Below, in pieces: positions 1 through 16,501 of a stretch of 64,000 bases of DNA. Numbering within the stretch: position 1 is the stretch's first letter; each line of letters starts with the position of its first letter. This stretch comes from Dryas octopetala (Eukaryota; Streptophyta; Magnoliopsida; Rosales; Rosaceae): contig OY992834.1 of the NCBI GenBank assembly GCA_963921425.1, positions 2,604,001 through 2,668,000 of the forward strand, in the 5' to 3' direction. The notes below the pieces were generated by a model. The model was given only the letters and a program-made list of their open reading frames with translations. It searched no databases and had not been told where the DNA came from. The translations under genes were made by a program, and so were the position numbers.

Positions 1-2369
1 AATTTCACATTAGGATTGCATGCACTGTACCAAAATTCAAAACTAATGATTGTGGAATCTTTATTTTTTGTAGTTTTGTTAATAGTCTCCTTAATTTTGT
101 TTATTTATTTGCATAAATGGAAATGTGAAAAATAGCGGTAATATTGTGGTATGAGATTTGTCTTTGTCCCACACTCGTCTAGTTGTCTTGAAGGGTCCGA
201 GTGGAGGACCTGTTTTCCTAGAAAACTTGGAATCTTTATATATAACACTTACCGTTATGAACGGACCACATTAGGCAGCGGGTCGGTTGTCCTTGTCCAT
301 ATATACCAAAACAAATTAATAAATCATTTTTGTTATAAATAAATAAATTATAAGTAAAATGAAACTTGGGATGTTTTGATTATTCAAATTAATGATCATA
401 TATTTAGCATTAACTTAAAAGTATGACATAATCTTTATTTCAAAATAATATGTGGCTTAGTCGTGTTTTCTTTTCTCGATCAGATTCGTCAAATCCAACT
501 CACTTATTACATACCATACATAATTTAACTTGTGTTAGCATTCATTCACTGTATTTTCCTTTTTTTTTTTAAAAAAAAAAACTATTTAAAAATGGCACCT
601 TTACATAATTCATTCATTGTATTAGATGAATAAATGAGTGGTCTTTTTTTTTTTTTCACGTACTCTTAAAATTCAATAGTTTAATTACTATGGTTAATTT
701 ATGTTTTAAACAATCCAAATAAGTAATTCGATTAGAGATTTCTATGAATTTGAGTATGACCCATAAGAATAAGAAAAAATTAAAGTTCAGTCATTCTGGC
801 ATTTCTTATTTCGAAAAAATTCTTATGGTTTTTTTTTTCAAATAAAATCCTTATTTTTTATAAATAAAGTTCTTTGACCATTGTCTTGTCAAAAAAATAT
901 GTCATTATTTTCTTATTTTTTGAAGGTATAAAGTACGGGTTCACCTCATATCTTTTCAGGGTATAGAATGAGATTTTGTGAATGTTGTATGGGTATAGAA
1001 TGAGGTTTGTGGAGACTGCATGTTAGGTTTTAACTCTGAAATTTTAGTCGCCGAGCGCTCAACGCCTAGTATATGTGAACAAGATAGAAACTAATGTACT
1101 AATATTATGTAATAATTACAATATTATTGAGTTTTAGTTAAAATTTTAAAAGCCATAAGATTTTAATTAATAAATTATAAAATTAAATAACCTAAACATA
1201 AATTTCCCTAAAAATAAAGAGGCAAAGATTCTCATAAACCATGAACATGTTACATGTCCCAATCTCTGACATGACTTGAACCAACCATTCCATATTTGGA
1301 CGCAGTAACATGCAAAAAATACAAGATATTGCTCTCAATCCCATCAATTATCAATGATGTGCATTTGGTAGCCAACTTTTTCCTCACAAACGCAACAATT
1401 CCGTACGCCATTCATTATTCTATATATTAAGACTAGCATATATATATATATATTGTATTGAAAGATTTTTTTTATTTTTTTAATATGGCATAGGTTTAAA
1501 ATTTTAAAATGGAAGATTTAGATTTAGATTTAGATTTGAATTGGTATCAAACGTTCTAATAAAAAAATGAGTTTTTTATTTTTTTTATTATAATTTGAGA
1601 ATAAAACTATATACTTAATTAAAGAAAGTTTTGCATGCATTTGTACCTACTTAGTCAACAAAGCTCTGAAAATGGAATTTATAGAGAGGTGGGAAACTGG
1701 GAATTATGTTTGTGGACGTCAATATCGGTGCACAAAGCCTCGTGTCACAATGCCTACCCTTGTGTTTCAAGGGATTGAAGTTTTTTTTTTCGGCCAAACC
1801 AAGGGATTGAAGTTAAAATACGAAACTTGGGAAAGCAACCAATTATGTGTGTTCTCTTTATTTTTTATTTTTCATCATTATCTTTTGAAAACATTGCTCA
1901 GAGTGGGAACCAATATTAGGAAAAGATCTTGGAATTTAATATCAATATATCATTCGAATAAAAATGTGGGGATGAATAAAGGGATCGATTGATGATCGAC
2001 CATATGAATCATATAGAACATATCCTCATGCTTTGGCTTACTAAAATATTATCTATGAAAAAATCTTTTTGTTTTTTTAAAGATGAGAAATTCAAACTTG
2101 AGATTTAGCCGTGGAAACATCTTGATCGAATACCTAAAATTGAATAAAAAACTAATTAACATCATCCAATGAAATACCAACATCATATATGCTTTATTTT
2201 AAAATCACCTGAACATGTTCTGTGATTATTAAGCAGATGTGTCTTAAAAATACAACTCAACAAGCTAGGGAGATATATATATAGCAGTCATGGAATTAAG
2301 CAGATGTATCTTAAAAATACTACGTATAGACGCAGTCGTAGTTTAAGCTTGAACAAATATGAATTAACT
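1..2369. other. intergenic AT-rich stretch, no gene seen
   Basis: This stretch lies downstream of the AGL6-like gene. Only short open frames without recognisable domains are present. It holds TA-rich runs, a short GATTTA-type repeat near 1516-1537, and two direct copies of a roughly 26-base segment near 2228 and 2295. The last part probably contains the 3' UTR and poly(A) region of the neighbouring minus-strand gene. Confidence 0.6.
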
Positions 2370-5300
2370 TCAAAGAAGCCAACCCTGCAGGTTAGTCCTT
2401 CCCTGAATTTCTTTTTCTTGGGGGACTGGTTGATGGTCCCTGTTCCAAAAATGAAATTTTGTAGTAAGCTCAAGATATCCACATTTTGATGTTGGTCAGG
2501 ACTGACAAGTTTGAAAACTAATTAAAATGAATTTATGTACTCATATATATATGAAACAATTTTGTTGCTGTAAAATATGAAAAAAAAAAAAAAAAGAAAA
2601 AAAAAAAGAGGAAAAATGTTTACCATATCTGTAAGCGTAAAGTGAGTTGTTGTGATTGAACGTGATTAGTAGGCTCTTCTAGACCTTGAATCGCTGAAGC
2701 ATGTCTTTTTACTTCTTCAAGCTGAAATTTCAAAACTCCATCAATCCATATATCATATCACATTTGGAACATTGAAAATGATCACATGTGCCTGGGAATT
2801 CAAGAATTATATTAAAAAAACTACCTCAGATTTGAGCTGTTTATTTATCTCTTCAAGATCGTTCTCCTGTCAATTCATTTAACAAAAAGGAAAAAGAATA
2901 AGAAATCTAGCTATGGTGTCAAATTAATAAGAAATCGAGCTATGATGTCAAATTAATAAGAAATCTAGCTATGATGTCAAATTAATTAGAAGGGGAATAG
3001 AATCTTTCAGTTTAACATTTAGAGGCAATTAATTTATTAGCAGAGTATTTCACCTGCAAATACAAAATTTCCATCCATTACTGTTATTTCTTAAACTTTT
3101 TAATTAAAAATTGTTTTAAGTAAACTGTAAACCTTTCATTGTCCTTCTGAATTAACTTGAAAAGAAAATTAAACACATTGTACTTTGACCATCACTACAT
3201 ACTCTAAGGAATTACATGCATAAAGGAGAAATTATTTTGTGTAACCAATACACCGCTACGTGGTGTAATTAATTCAACGTGTCATAATATAAGTAGATGT
3301 TATTAATATCATACCCTACTAATATAAATATATTATCCAATAATATATTTACATGTTGGATTGATTACACCACATGATGGTGGATCAGATACAACCAAAT
3401 AATTTTTTCACTAGTTGGGCTAACCCCAATAGTTTACATGCACAAAGTTTTTGCCAAAGAAGAAAATGTTAAATTTAACTATAGTTTGATTAATTAGGAA
3501 AATGTTGAATTACAATGTTTTTGACAGAATATGAAGAGTACATATAGTGGAAAACTAGGCATTCATGCATACAAACAATTTATGTGCAAAACGTCAACTA
3601 AAGAACATAAATTGGTCTTTTTATGATTTTTTGTCATTTTTAGACCATTTTTTATAAGAACTCAAAACTTTAAAACTTAAAATAAACGAGAACTCAAAAA
3701 TATAAAAGTTAAAACTAAGAGTATATGGTGATATATTAATTGGTACCCTTTTCCGTAGTTCTTCTAATCGATCTAACATCATCCGCGTCTGCATATATAA
3801 AGCCAGAAATTAATTACAATGACTACTTTATATGAATCTTTTCATTTGACAATAATATATGCATGCCATTTTTAATCCGAGATATTTTTATATATAGCTT
3901 AATTCAAGATAAAACATGCTCTATATATATATATATATATACACGCAGTAGATCAATATGCGAAACATACTATGGTTGTGAAGAGGTGCCAGGGACTAGG
4001 GAGTCTCACCGACTCTCACCCACAAGGTGGTGCCTGCATTTCCCTATGTGAAATCGTGAATATATAATCCACATTCCCTCCTAATTCTAGCTATTCATGA
4101 CTAATTGGTTTTGGATTTCTGACAAATATAACACATATAATATATATGTATCAATGACGGAGCTTCAAGTAAGGATGTCCTTATTCTAAGAAAAATAAGA
4201 ATATCTTCTCCGGACCTACAATTCAATTATCAGAACCGTTCATATTTTAGATTATCATTTAAATATCACTCTTACAAAAAAATTAGTTAAATCAAAAACT
4301 GTTTAGCCAGTTTATCATCGTCAACATCATTTCAATTTAATTTATCTGACGAATTATGTTTGTATGTACAGTTTAAATGATCAAATAATTATTGATTTGA
4401 TTGATTTTCTATATGGATGACGTACCCTTGAGAAATGACCTAAAAAATGAACAGTTTCAATCATTGAACGACATTGTTGGGTGATATCCAAAGAAGATGT
4501 TCTTACTTTTCTTAAAGTAAAGATATCTTTATATGTAGCCCCCTCATATTTTTACAATATTATTTGTACCTTTTGTTGTCTAGCTTGCGAGAGAGTTCTG
4601 TCAAGTTGTTTTTCAAGGTTTTGCAGTTCTTTCAGACGAAGCTTTTCAAGATCTTCTCCAAGCAAATGCCTAAGAATGTATAACCAAGAATTAATTACTA
4701 TGTAAGGAACGATATATCACATGTATCTGAATTGACAATAATATATATATTGTACAAAAAAATGTATGTTGATGATTAATAAATTGAAATTGAAATATTT
4801 ATGTTTTATACCTCTGCGAACGTTGAAGTGACTCGTATTTAACCCTTAATCTTGAAACCTCTTGGTATAAGTTCTGCATAGAAGAATGAAATGATTTAAG
4901 AAAAATATTACTTAATTAGATTAAGAAAGAATGCCTCCTATCACAAATAATGCATAATATAATTTAATTAGGAGATACACCAATACTAATTTCTAACTCT
5001 CACTCACCAGAGAAGAGGACGGAAAATTATTAGATGTATCCAATACACCGCTATGTGGTGTAACCAATCTAACATGTAAGCGTATTATTGAACAATATAT
5101 TTATATTAGTGGAGTATAATATTAATAACATTCACCCATATTATAACAAGTTAGATTCATAGGGGATGGGCGACCCTTGTGTTCTCACAGACTGCTCCTC
5201 CGCTCACCCCTCGATCTCTCCTTTGTTTTTCTTTTCATTTTTCTGTGTTTTTATTTTTGTCCTTTGGGATACTCTCCTCCCAATAAGTGATAGCATTTCC

Positions 5301-7343
5301 ATCTCTTTTTGCGAGAGTTTCTCCACCTCTATTCGTGAGAGTTTTTCCAAATTGGTTTGTTTTGTGTTTTGATGCTTTCAGGTTTTCTCTAACACTCATC
5401 ACAAGGTATTAAGAAGTCACTATTTTCGCCGGTACCGGTCATGTTTCCACCGGTTACTACTGCCCAATCTGCCACTTTGCGCTATTGTCAGCCTCAACTT
5501 AGAGATGTTGGTAGGATCGTGAACCCAAACGCGACTAGTTCGCTAATTCCTACGGTGCCTCTATGGCTCTTTTTGGTGGCTATAGTATCTACTCGATGCC
5601 GATGTTATGAGATCTTGGATTTTCTGTGGGCTTTTCTACTCCATTTTTGTAGGTTTTTGTTTTCTTGTAAGTCTTTGGGCTAATATTTTGTATTCTCTCT
5701 GCCTTTTTGGCTGTTTTAATACAATAATATGCTTTATTCTAAAAAAAAAAAAGTTAAATTGATTATACCACGTGACAGTGTATCGATTACACATAATAAT
5801 CTTTGGAGATGACACTACTAAAATAATCAGGTATAACAATTCATATCAAGTGTCTTCTTCACTCACTCTGGAAATTTGCAGAACCTTGACATACATTATT
5901 GGGATCAATATTCTTAACCAATAGATATATAAGCTGCCATATATGCACCTTGAAAGCATAAATAATCCAACTTAGGCTAATGCTACTTATCATGTTAGTT
6001 TAATAACATGGTACATCATTAATGTGTACTAGCTCTAGGTTTCTAAGGATTGACAACAAAAATAAAAATGAAATTGGCTTGTACCCACCTGATTTTTAGG
6101 TAATAATATAAATACAACAAACAAGCTCAAGATACATATATAAATTTGAGATTTGGATCTTTTACTAATCATTGTGTGTTAATCTTATGTTAATCAACAT
6201 AAATTATGCATTTTTACATTGTAGCCAGGCTTATAATCGGAACATGTCATTTTTTAGATTACTCTTTAAAGATCATCTCTATAAAAAAAACAATCAAATT
6301 GGAAATCATTTTGTTATATATAAATGCGCGTACATCTGAGTGAATAGATAGTCATAATAGAACATCCAAACAAGAAAAACCAAGTTAAAATTTTGAGAAA
6401 GGTAACTAATTATAACTATATATCTAACAAACCTGTGTTTCATGCTCAGCAACATTGTTTTGTGAGGAGTAACAACATTGGTGGTACCGCTCAAGAATTT
6501 TGTTCACGCTAATAAAGGAATGAAAATTAGTCAGACTTTCTATAATTACAACACAAATGATAGATAATAATCTAATAAGTAATCATGATTAAAGAGAACA
6601 TATATAAGAGGTAATCAAGCCTATACATCCATTTAAATATTTGAAGCCTTTAAAGGGTGTTGCAACTTACTCTGTATAATATTGTTCCCCATAGCTATGG
6701 ATCGAATGATTGTTGAGTGCAACATAGAGAGTTACAAATTGCAAAACTATTAATTAATGCAGGGAGGCCCTATTTACACTCCCAAAATGTAATCCTACAC
6801 TCTATTCATCTTGTTAAATCATTTAATATATTTTTATTAATTGAATGGTCAATATTGCCCTCAATAAAAAATTAGTGGTACAAATTGATATAAAACCACA
6901 TTAATTTTCTTCGTCTTTTACCTCTATTTCTCTCCTCTATAGTCCACACCTGTCTCTTTTTTACTTTGTCGTTACTGGTTATAAATCCTAAACATTGTAT
7001 CTCAGCTCATATCTCTGAAATTTATAAACAATATGTGCGTAAATAGTTTTTACTCCATAAACCTTATAGAACTAAATAACCAATCAACCAAATTGTGTCT
7101 CATTTGTAACAGCATCAGGAACTGTTTCCCATGGATTTTTGTTACTGCAAGAAACATTCAGGATATTCCTCCAAAACCTTAGGTATGAATCAGTTATGAA
7201 ATTTCATTTTGATGACCCTAAATATTATATTTAAATGAGTTGCTCCAATCCACAATAATATTCAATAGCATAAAAAGTTGAACCCATTAGAAACTTACGG
7301 ATCTAACCATTAGAGTAGGGGAATTCATTATCTGCAAATCACC

Positions 7344-7389
<46 letters not shown>

Positions 7390-8576
7390 AAACGCATATT
7401 AAACATATTAAATTTGAATTCATTAAGTTTTAAATGGGGGCAGTTTTGACAATCAAATTTATAATAGCATATTAAATGAATTTAGAAAAATAAGAGGAGT
7501 CTGGGAGTGTGAATAGAGCCTCCCTTAATCTATTAATGCAATGATAACATTTTATATTAGCTTTATAAATTTACTTTGTTACATATTTTTTCAGATATAA
7601 TATGATATTATATATTTAATATTTTCATCGCTAAAATGTTATAGATCGATGTCTATTTTAAGTACATATCTAACTTTTTTAGGCATGCTATTTGATTTTT
7701 TTTTAATTAAAAAAAAAAAGGATCGAATTTGGATGCAGAGTGTGTAAATTCATTGCCCTTCCAACTGGCCTATTAACAACTGCATTTAGATATGCGATTT
7801 GCATTTAATCATTTCAAAAACTGCTCCTTTATATATAGGATTTGTATTTTGTGTGACCCTAGAACTAAAAATCGTACTCAGGCGTTAATGAACCAAATTT
7901 TGTTCTCAAAATTTTCAGACCATTTTCTCTTTCACCTTAAGGAGAACAATTAGATTGGACACTTCGATCGGATACAGAAATCAATTACCAGTCTATACAT
8001 AAGCATAATAGGATCAGAAGAGCTCTTAATTTCTGCCTCAAGAACTTTGATTCAATCTTAATTTAGAAGAAAAAATGTGAAAAAACTCATAAAGCTTTTC
8101 TTATTATAAAATAAAACAAGATCCAAATTCAAGCACCAGAGTTTATAAAGCAAATTAAAGTAATTTGTACCTAAGAAAGAATGAAAGAGAGGTACTTTTT
8201 TTTTTTCTAATTTATATAATATATGTTTTCCCTTTCTGAAAATGATAGTGAGTGAATGACAGATGAAGAGTTTGACCAAAAAAAAAAATGACAGAGGAAG
8301 AGGCGAAGAGCCACGACAAGCCACAAGTGATATGGAAAAAGACAAGCTTCTTCCTGATGAGTGATAGACTGATAGGTAATGGAGAGAAAGAGAGAGAAGG
8401 CATAGATATAAAAATCCAATCACAAAAAGAACAAAAATGAGGAAGCAAACCCTAACTAGGACGACCTAATTCAGTAGCTCCAGTACTCAGCCAAAAGAGA
8501 GATGAGAAAAACAAGTACGATCGATAAGACTCATCATCCTCATGACCAGATAGATATATATTTATAGCAAGGAAAT

Positions 8577-8618
<42 letters not shown>

Positions 8619-8819
8619 TTAATATTGGTAATACTCATGAGTGCTGGCAAAGTGAAAGAGCTTGCCACGGCTGGAGGAGATGATGAGAGCAACTTGGGCA
8701 TCGCAGAGCACAGACAGCTCCTGTGCTTTCTTGAACAACCCATTCCTTCGTTTCGAAAACGTGACCTGGCGGTTGATCTTGTTTTCAATTCTCTCCAACA
8801 CCACTTTCCCTCTCCCCAT
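2370..8819 (-). CDS. AGL6-like: AGL6-like MIKC-type MADS-box transcription factor, 8 exons
   Basis: Predicted nuclear DNA-binding regulator of the AGL6 subfamily, whose members act in floral-organ and meristem identity in MADS tetramers. Coding exons (minus strand): 8819-8635, 6508-6433, 4873-4812, 4669-4570, 3788-3747, 2866-2825, 2721-2624 and 2439-2370. They give 675 nt, 224 residues. Exon sizes 185, 76, 62, 100, 42, 42 are classic MIKC sizes and all phases join. The MADS domain is residues 1-60. The I region carries [15 protein letters not shown]. The K domain begins [20 protein letters not shown], then [20 protein letters not shown]. The C-terminus ends TNLQGWLL, matching the AGL6 terminal motif, which drives the subfamily call. 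The start is the ATG opening MGRGK; an in-frame ATG upstream (8882) would add an unlikely 21-residue leader. The MADS domain is divergent at normally fixed sites (Phe29, Gln33, Gln42, Ser48). Intron 1 is 2.1 kb and carries a transposon-like insert. Confidence 0.9.
2581..2608. repeat. A-rich run in intron 7 of the AGL6-like gene
   Basis: A nearly pure A tract interrupted by single G residues. It sits 15 bases past the donor of intron 7 (2623-2622), so on the coding strand it is a T-rich run close to the 5' splice site. Confidence 0.8.
2899..2985. repeat. 29-bp tandem repeat, three copies, in intron 5 of the AGL6-like gene
   Basis: Three head-to-tail units begin at 2899, 2928 and 2957, each opening TAAGAAATC and containing AGCTATG. 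They differ by single bases. It is intronic (between exons 5 and 6), so no coding effect is expected. Copy number is a likely length polymorphism. Confidence 0.85.
3229..3405. mobile_element. MITE family B, copy 1 (palindromic, about 177 bp)
   Basis: The two halves are inverted copies of each other. The left end reads AAATTATTTTGTGTAACCAA, and the reverse complement of the right end opens the same way. The arms share the motif of a roughly 10-base CRCTACGTGG-type hairpin followed by ATTAATATCATACCCTAC. Related copies lie at 5024-5800, near 38858-38995 and at 63918-63978. It lies in intron 5 of the AGL6-like gene. Superfamily is not assigned because no clear target duplication was seen. Confidence 0.7.
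4221..4470. mobile_element. MITE family C, copy 1 (degenerate foldback)
   Basis: This segment has ends like GAACCGTTCATATTTTAGA and, inverted at the other end, TAAAAAATGAACAGTTTC. Its middle carries the pair TTAGTTAAATC and GATTTGATTGATTTTC in opposite orientation. Similar arrangements occur at 9600-9850 and 58138-58380. It lies in intron 4 of the AGL6-like gene. Ends are approximate. Confidence 0.5.
5024..5800. mobile_element. MITE family B, copy 2, split by a retroposed insert
   Basis: The left half (5024-5160) and right half (5752-5800) together match the 177-bp copy at 3229-3405, including the CACCGCTATGTGGTGTAA hairpin on the left and ATTATACCACGTGACAGTG on the right. The matching halves are separated by about 590 bp of unrelated sequence (5161-5751). 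It lies in intron 2 of the AGL6-like gene. Confidence 0.7.
5161..5752 (+). mobile_element. retroposed sequence with poly(A) tail (LINE 3' end or similar)
   Basis: The insert ends in a run of about 12 A and is flanked by an imperfect 12-base duplication: AGTTAGATTCAT at 5149-5160 and AGTTAAATTGAT at 5752-5763. The body is less AT-rich than its surroundings and ends with a T-rich, GGCTGTTTTAATACAATAAT-type 3' region typical of plant non-LTR 3' UTRs. No reverse transcriptase frame is present, so it would be a 5'-truncated copy or a processed transcript. Confidence 0.5.
6762..7525. mobile_element. non-autonomous inverted-repeat element in intron 1 of the AGL6-like gene
   Basis: The left end GGGAGGCCCTATTTACACTC is mirrored at the right end, whose reverse complement reads GGGAGGCTCTATTCACACTC, giving about 22-bp terminal inverted repeats with two mismatches. 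The segment between them has no coding capacity and contains a (CT)n run. ATTAATGCA occurs directly before the left end and again 7 bases past the right end, so a 9-base target duplication is possible if the right end is longer than drawn. Confidence 0.6.
7348..7386. repeat. (CT)n microsatellite
   Basis: Uninterrupted CT dinucleotide run of about 39 bases within the inverted-repeat element in intron 1 of the AGL6-like gene. Confidence 0.95.
8581..8615. repeat. (GA)n microsatellite beside the first 5' splice site
   Basis: An uninterrupted GA run begins 19 bases past the end of MADS exon 1, inside intron 1. On the transcribed strand it is a CU-rich tract close to the donor site at 8634-8633. 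Confidence 0.95.
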
Positions 8820-9599
8820 CTCTTTTCTTTTTCTCAGTCCCTCTCTCTCAGTCTCTCTGTCTCTTATTGCACCAACAAACACATAAATCTATGGTTTTGT
8901 GTTAAGACTGACAGTTCGTGAGGGAAGTGACGGGCCACACGTGTCGCCCAACGTACAGCGGATTTTGCATCTTTACAGTGACTATTCATTGTCGAAAGGC
9001 CTGCTCTAGTACTCTAGGCCGACTGGTAGGAATCACATGTGTCTCTGCTCAACCCTTTTACTCTGGAGTCAAACACTTCTCAACCTACTACTCCAATAAT
9101 ATCGCGACACGTATTCAAGCTCCAACAATATTGAGTGCAGGTGCTAGCATGTTCGCACCGTGGGCAAGTACATCTTCTCCAATCCATCCTTGATTCTATC
9201 CTTTGGGCATTGGAAGTATCTTATTCTAAGATAATGCCAATTAATGCCTTGTTATTTTTCTAATGGAATTTAGGACTACTTTTTTATTGTTGTGAAGTAA
9301 AATAATCGTGAAAAAGCCTATTCTGAAATAAAACAACCATTTATCTATTTATTTTGAACTTTTCAAAATAACTCATTTTGATTCTAATTTTAAAAATAAG
9401 CCATTTTTAATTTTTTTTAAAATATACTGCTTATCTGGTCACACTTCAATCCCAAATTGGATTTTGATGAATGGATAGTGATATTTTATGATGAAACTCT
9501 TGGAGTTAATTCAAGTAGTGAGAATTGGAGGATCTTGAGTTATAATTATAATAGAGGAATGTTATCCATTTTCTTTATCGACCTTTTTTATTTATTATT

Positions 9600-9850
9600 T
9601 TCATGATTGAAATTGTTCATTTTTTAGATAATTATTTGAAGATCATTTCTATAAAAAATTATCTAAATTAAAAATCATTTTGTCATGTAATCGTTATCAA
9701 ATAAATCAACGGTGAATCAAATTGTTACAAAAACCGTATATTTATTTGATCATAGTTACATATCCAAATCATTTCTAATTTGGTTAATTTTTTGCAAAAA
9801 TGATTTTTATAGTTTGATCTAAAATATGAATGGTACCGATCATGAATTTA
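9600..9850. mobile_element. MITE family C, copy 2
   Basis: The left arm TTGTTCATTTTTTAGATAAT and the right arm ending ATCTAAAATATGAATGGTAC are inverted copies. The centre has ATAAAAAATTATCTAAATT paired with AATTTGGTTAATTTTTTGCA. It resembles the segments at 4221-4470 and 58138-58380. Ends are approximate. Confidence 0.5.
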
Positions 9851-10169
9851 CATTGCGGAATGAAAATAATAGAGGAGAAGGTCGGTGGACAAGGTGGATT
9901 GGAGAATATGAATAACATTCCCCTTAAAATAAGTCTAGTGCAAGGATAAAAATATCAGAAATTCCTTAAATATCGGTATTCAAATTTACGAATATATCAA
10001 TTTCGGTAGATCTCGGTGTAAAGAAAGTTGAGTTAAATTTCGTTGTTTTGTTGGTTTATTTTTTTATTAATTATGATTAGTAGATGAGTTTTGATCTAAT
10101 TAGAGCTAAATTTGGTTTGATTTCATCTTATTTCTCTTTTCCTTCCCAAATTTTGAAATTTTTTATACA

Positions 10170-10330
10170 ATTCTGCCAACATATACCGATAATACCGATA
10201 TTTTGTCGACATATAATGATATTTTGTCAACATATTCCTATATTATGCCGATATATATCAAAATTTTGTAGACATATACTGATATTTTTTTGACATATAC
10301 TGATATTTTTTTGAAATATACCGATATCGT
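10170..10330. repeat. degenerate minisatellite, about 22-26 bp unit
   Basis: Roughly six imperfect units of the form CGACATATACTGATATTTTGT repeat through this segment. The surrounding 9960-10390 also has many scattered TATCGGTA-type words, suggesting it is the core of a decayed repetitive element. Confidence 0.6.
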
Positions 10331-10466
10331 AAAAATATCGGTTATAACCTATTTAAATATTGATAAATAAAATTACAAATATCTCGACATTTTGTAGATA
10401 TTTTTATCCATGGTTCAATGTTTGATTTTTTCCAATATAACTAATAAATATATATATATATATATA

Positions 10467-10867
10467 CAGGCTCCTTCTGTTGAGGTATACCTCAACTTAT
10501 TTATGTTGAGGTATGACCTTGTTGGGGCCTACACGAGTCCTTTTGTGTCGATCCGAACCGTTCGCAAGGATCATCTTCATTGATAGATCATCTTTGCAAA
10601 AAATTAGCCAAATCGGAAATCATTTGCCTATCTAACTTTGATAAAACAAATGGACGGTTTCATCGAAAATATTTGGTTCGTCCATTTATTTGATCAAAGT
10701 TAGATAGGCAAATGATTTTCGATTTGGCTAATTTTTTGCAAGGATGATCTATCTATGGAGATGTAAAAATTGAACGGTTCGGATCGACACAAAAGGACTC
10801 GTGTGGGCCCCAACATGGTATACCTCAACATAAATAAGTTGAAGTATATCTCAACAGAAGGAGCCTG
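10467..10867. mobile_element. foldback MITE family A, copy 1 (401 bp)
   Basis: The element starts CAGGCTCCTTCTGTTGAGG and ends with its inverted copy. Nearly the whole 401 bp can fold into one long hairpin with arms of about 190 bp. It is flanked on both sides by TA repeats, consistent with a 10-base duplication of TATATATATA, though the repeat makes this ambiguous. A second 401-bp copy lies at 46733-47133. There is no coding capacity. Confidence 0.85.
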
Positions 10868-11470
10868 TATATATATATATATAGTTCACGATGTTTCATG
10901 CACCTTCTCTTTATTGGTCTTTGTTGTAGTCTTGCTGAAAACGATGACATAGATAAAGGTGAAGCCATCGGATCCAAGGATTAAAAAAAACTTATTTGTG
11001 TCGGCATGTTAGCTTTTTCCAGTCTTCTTGGCAGTTGGCAGAGCTGAGTACCTCTTTGGGTAAAGATAAAACAAAGAGAGCTCTTCTCAATTTCTCATGG
11101 CTTGGCTTCCTATAGATTGGACTTGGGCCGTTGCTTTGGGCCATTTGTGTTTAGTTGTGTTTTGGGCCTTCTTCAATCCAAAAAAGAAGAAGAAGAAATA
11201 TCAAACAGACAAACAGACAAATCTTGGAATATAATTAAAAATTAAAATGCCACATTTGATACCTTGACCTACTTTACGAAAAATTATAAAAGTAAGAAAT
11301 ATCCCAAAAAAATTTCCCAGCAGTTCACACACCTTCACATGATGACATAAAACCGAAGATAAGTGTTACGCAACGTACATGTGGCAACCACGGATTTCCC
11401 CAACACTCGTAGTCGTACACATCAGGCACGTTGCTGACTAGTGACTAGATCTTCCCCAACTTCTTCATAT

Positions 11471-11494
11471 CTCTCACTCTCTCTCTCTCTCTCT
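11471..11494 (+). promoter_or_regulatory. CT-rich leader of the phosphoglucomutase gene
   Basis: A CT-repeat tract lies about 20-45 bases upstream of the ATG. Pyrimidine patches of this kind are common near plant transcription starts and in 5' UTRs. No convincing TATA box was identified in front of it. Confidence 0.4.
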
Positions 11495-11516
11495 GTGCAA
11501 CTCAAGCTACTCAACA

Positions 11517-16501
<4,985 letters not shown>

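Larger units (their letters stand above)
8820..11516. other. intergenic region between divergent AGL6-like and phosphoglucomutase genes
   Basis: The two flanking genes are transcribed away from each other, so this 2.7 kb should contain both promoters. The AGL6-like leader just upstream of 8819 is AG-rich on its coding strand. The middle holds a family C MITE (9600-9850), a degenerate minisatellite (10170-10330) and a 401-bp foldback element (10467-10867). No additional gene is supported. Confidence 0.6.

Noticed and set aside
1290..1299. Perfect CArG box CCATATTTGG near the AGL6-like gene
   Set aside because: It is downstream of the gene, and a few such matches are expected by chance in 64 kb of AT-rich DNA.
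2899..2985. CRISPR-like repeat array
   Set aside because: The three 29-base units are directly adjacent with no spacers, in a plant intron; it is an ordinary tandem repeat.
5840..5960. Candidate exon 3 of the AGL6-like gene near 5870 ([12 protein letters not shown] translation)
   Set aside because: The true 62-base exon 3 was found at 4873-4812 with exact family sequence and phase; the 5870 segment is intron.
8625..8921. Open frames on the plus strand opposite the MADS exon
   Set aside because: They are antisense shadows of the MADS-box exon and its leader; the minus-strand frame is the recognised protein.
10467..10867. Stowaway (TA-target) MITE classification of the 401-bp foldback
   Set aside because: The TA flank is part of a (TA)n run; the sister copy shows a 10-base duplication and the ends do not match Stowaway termini.
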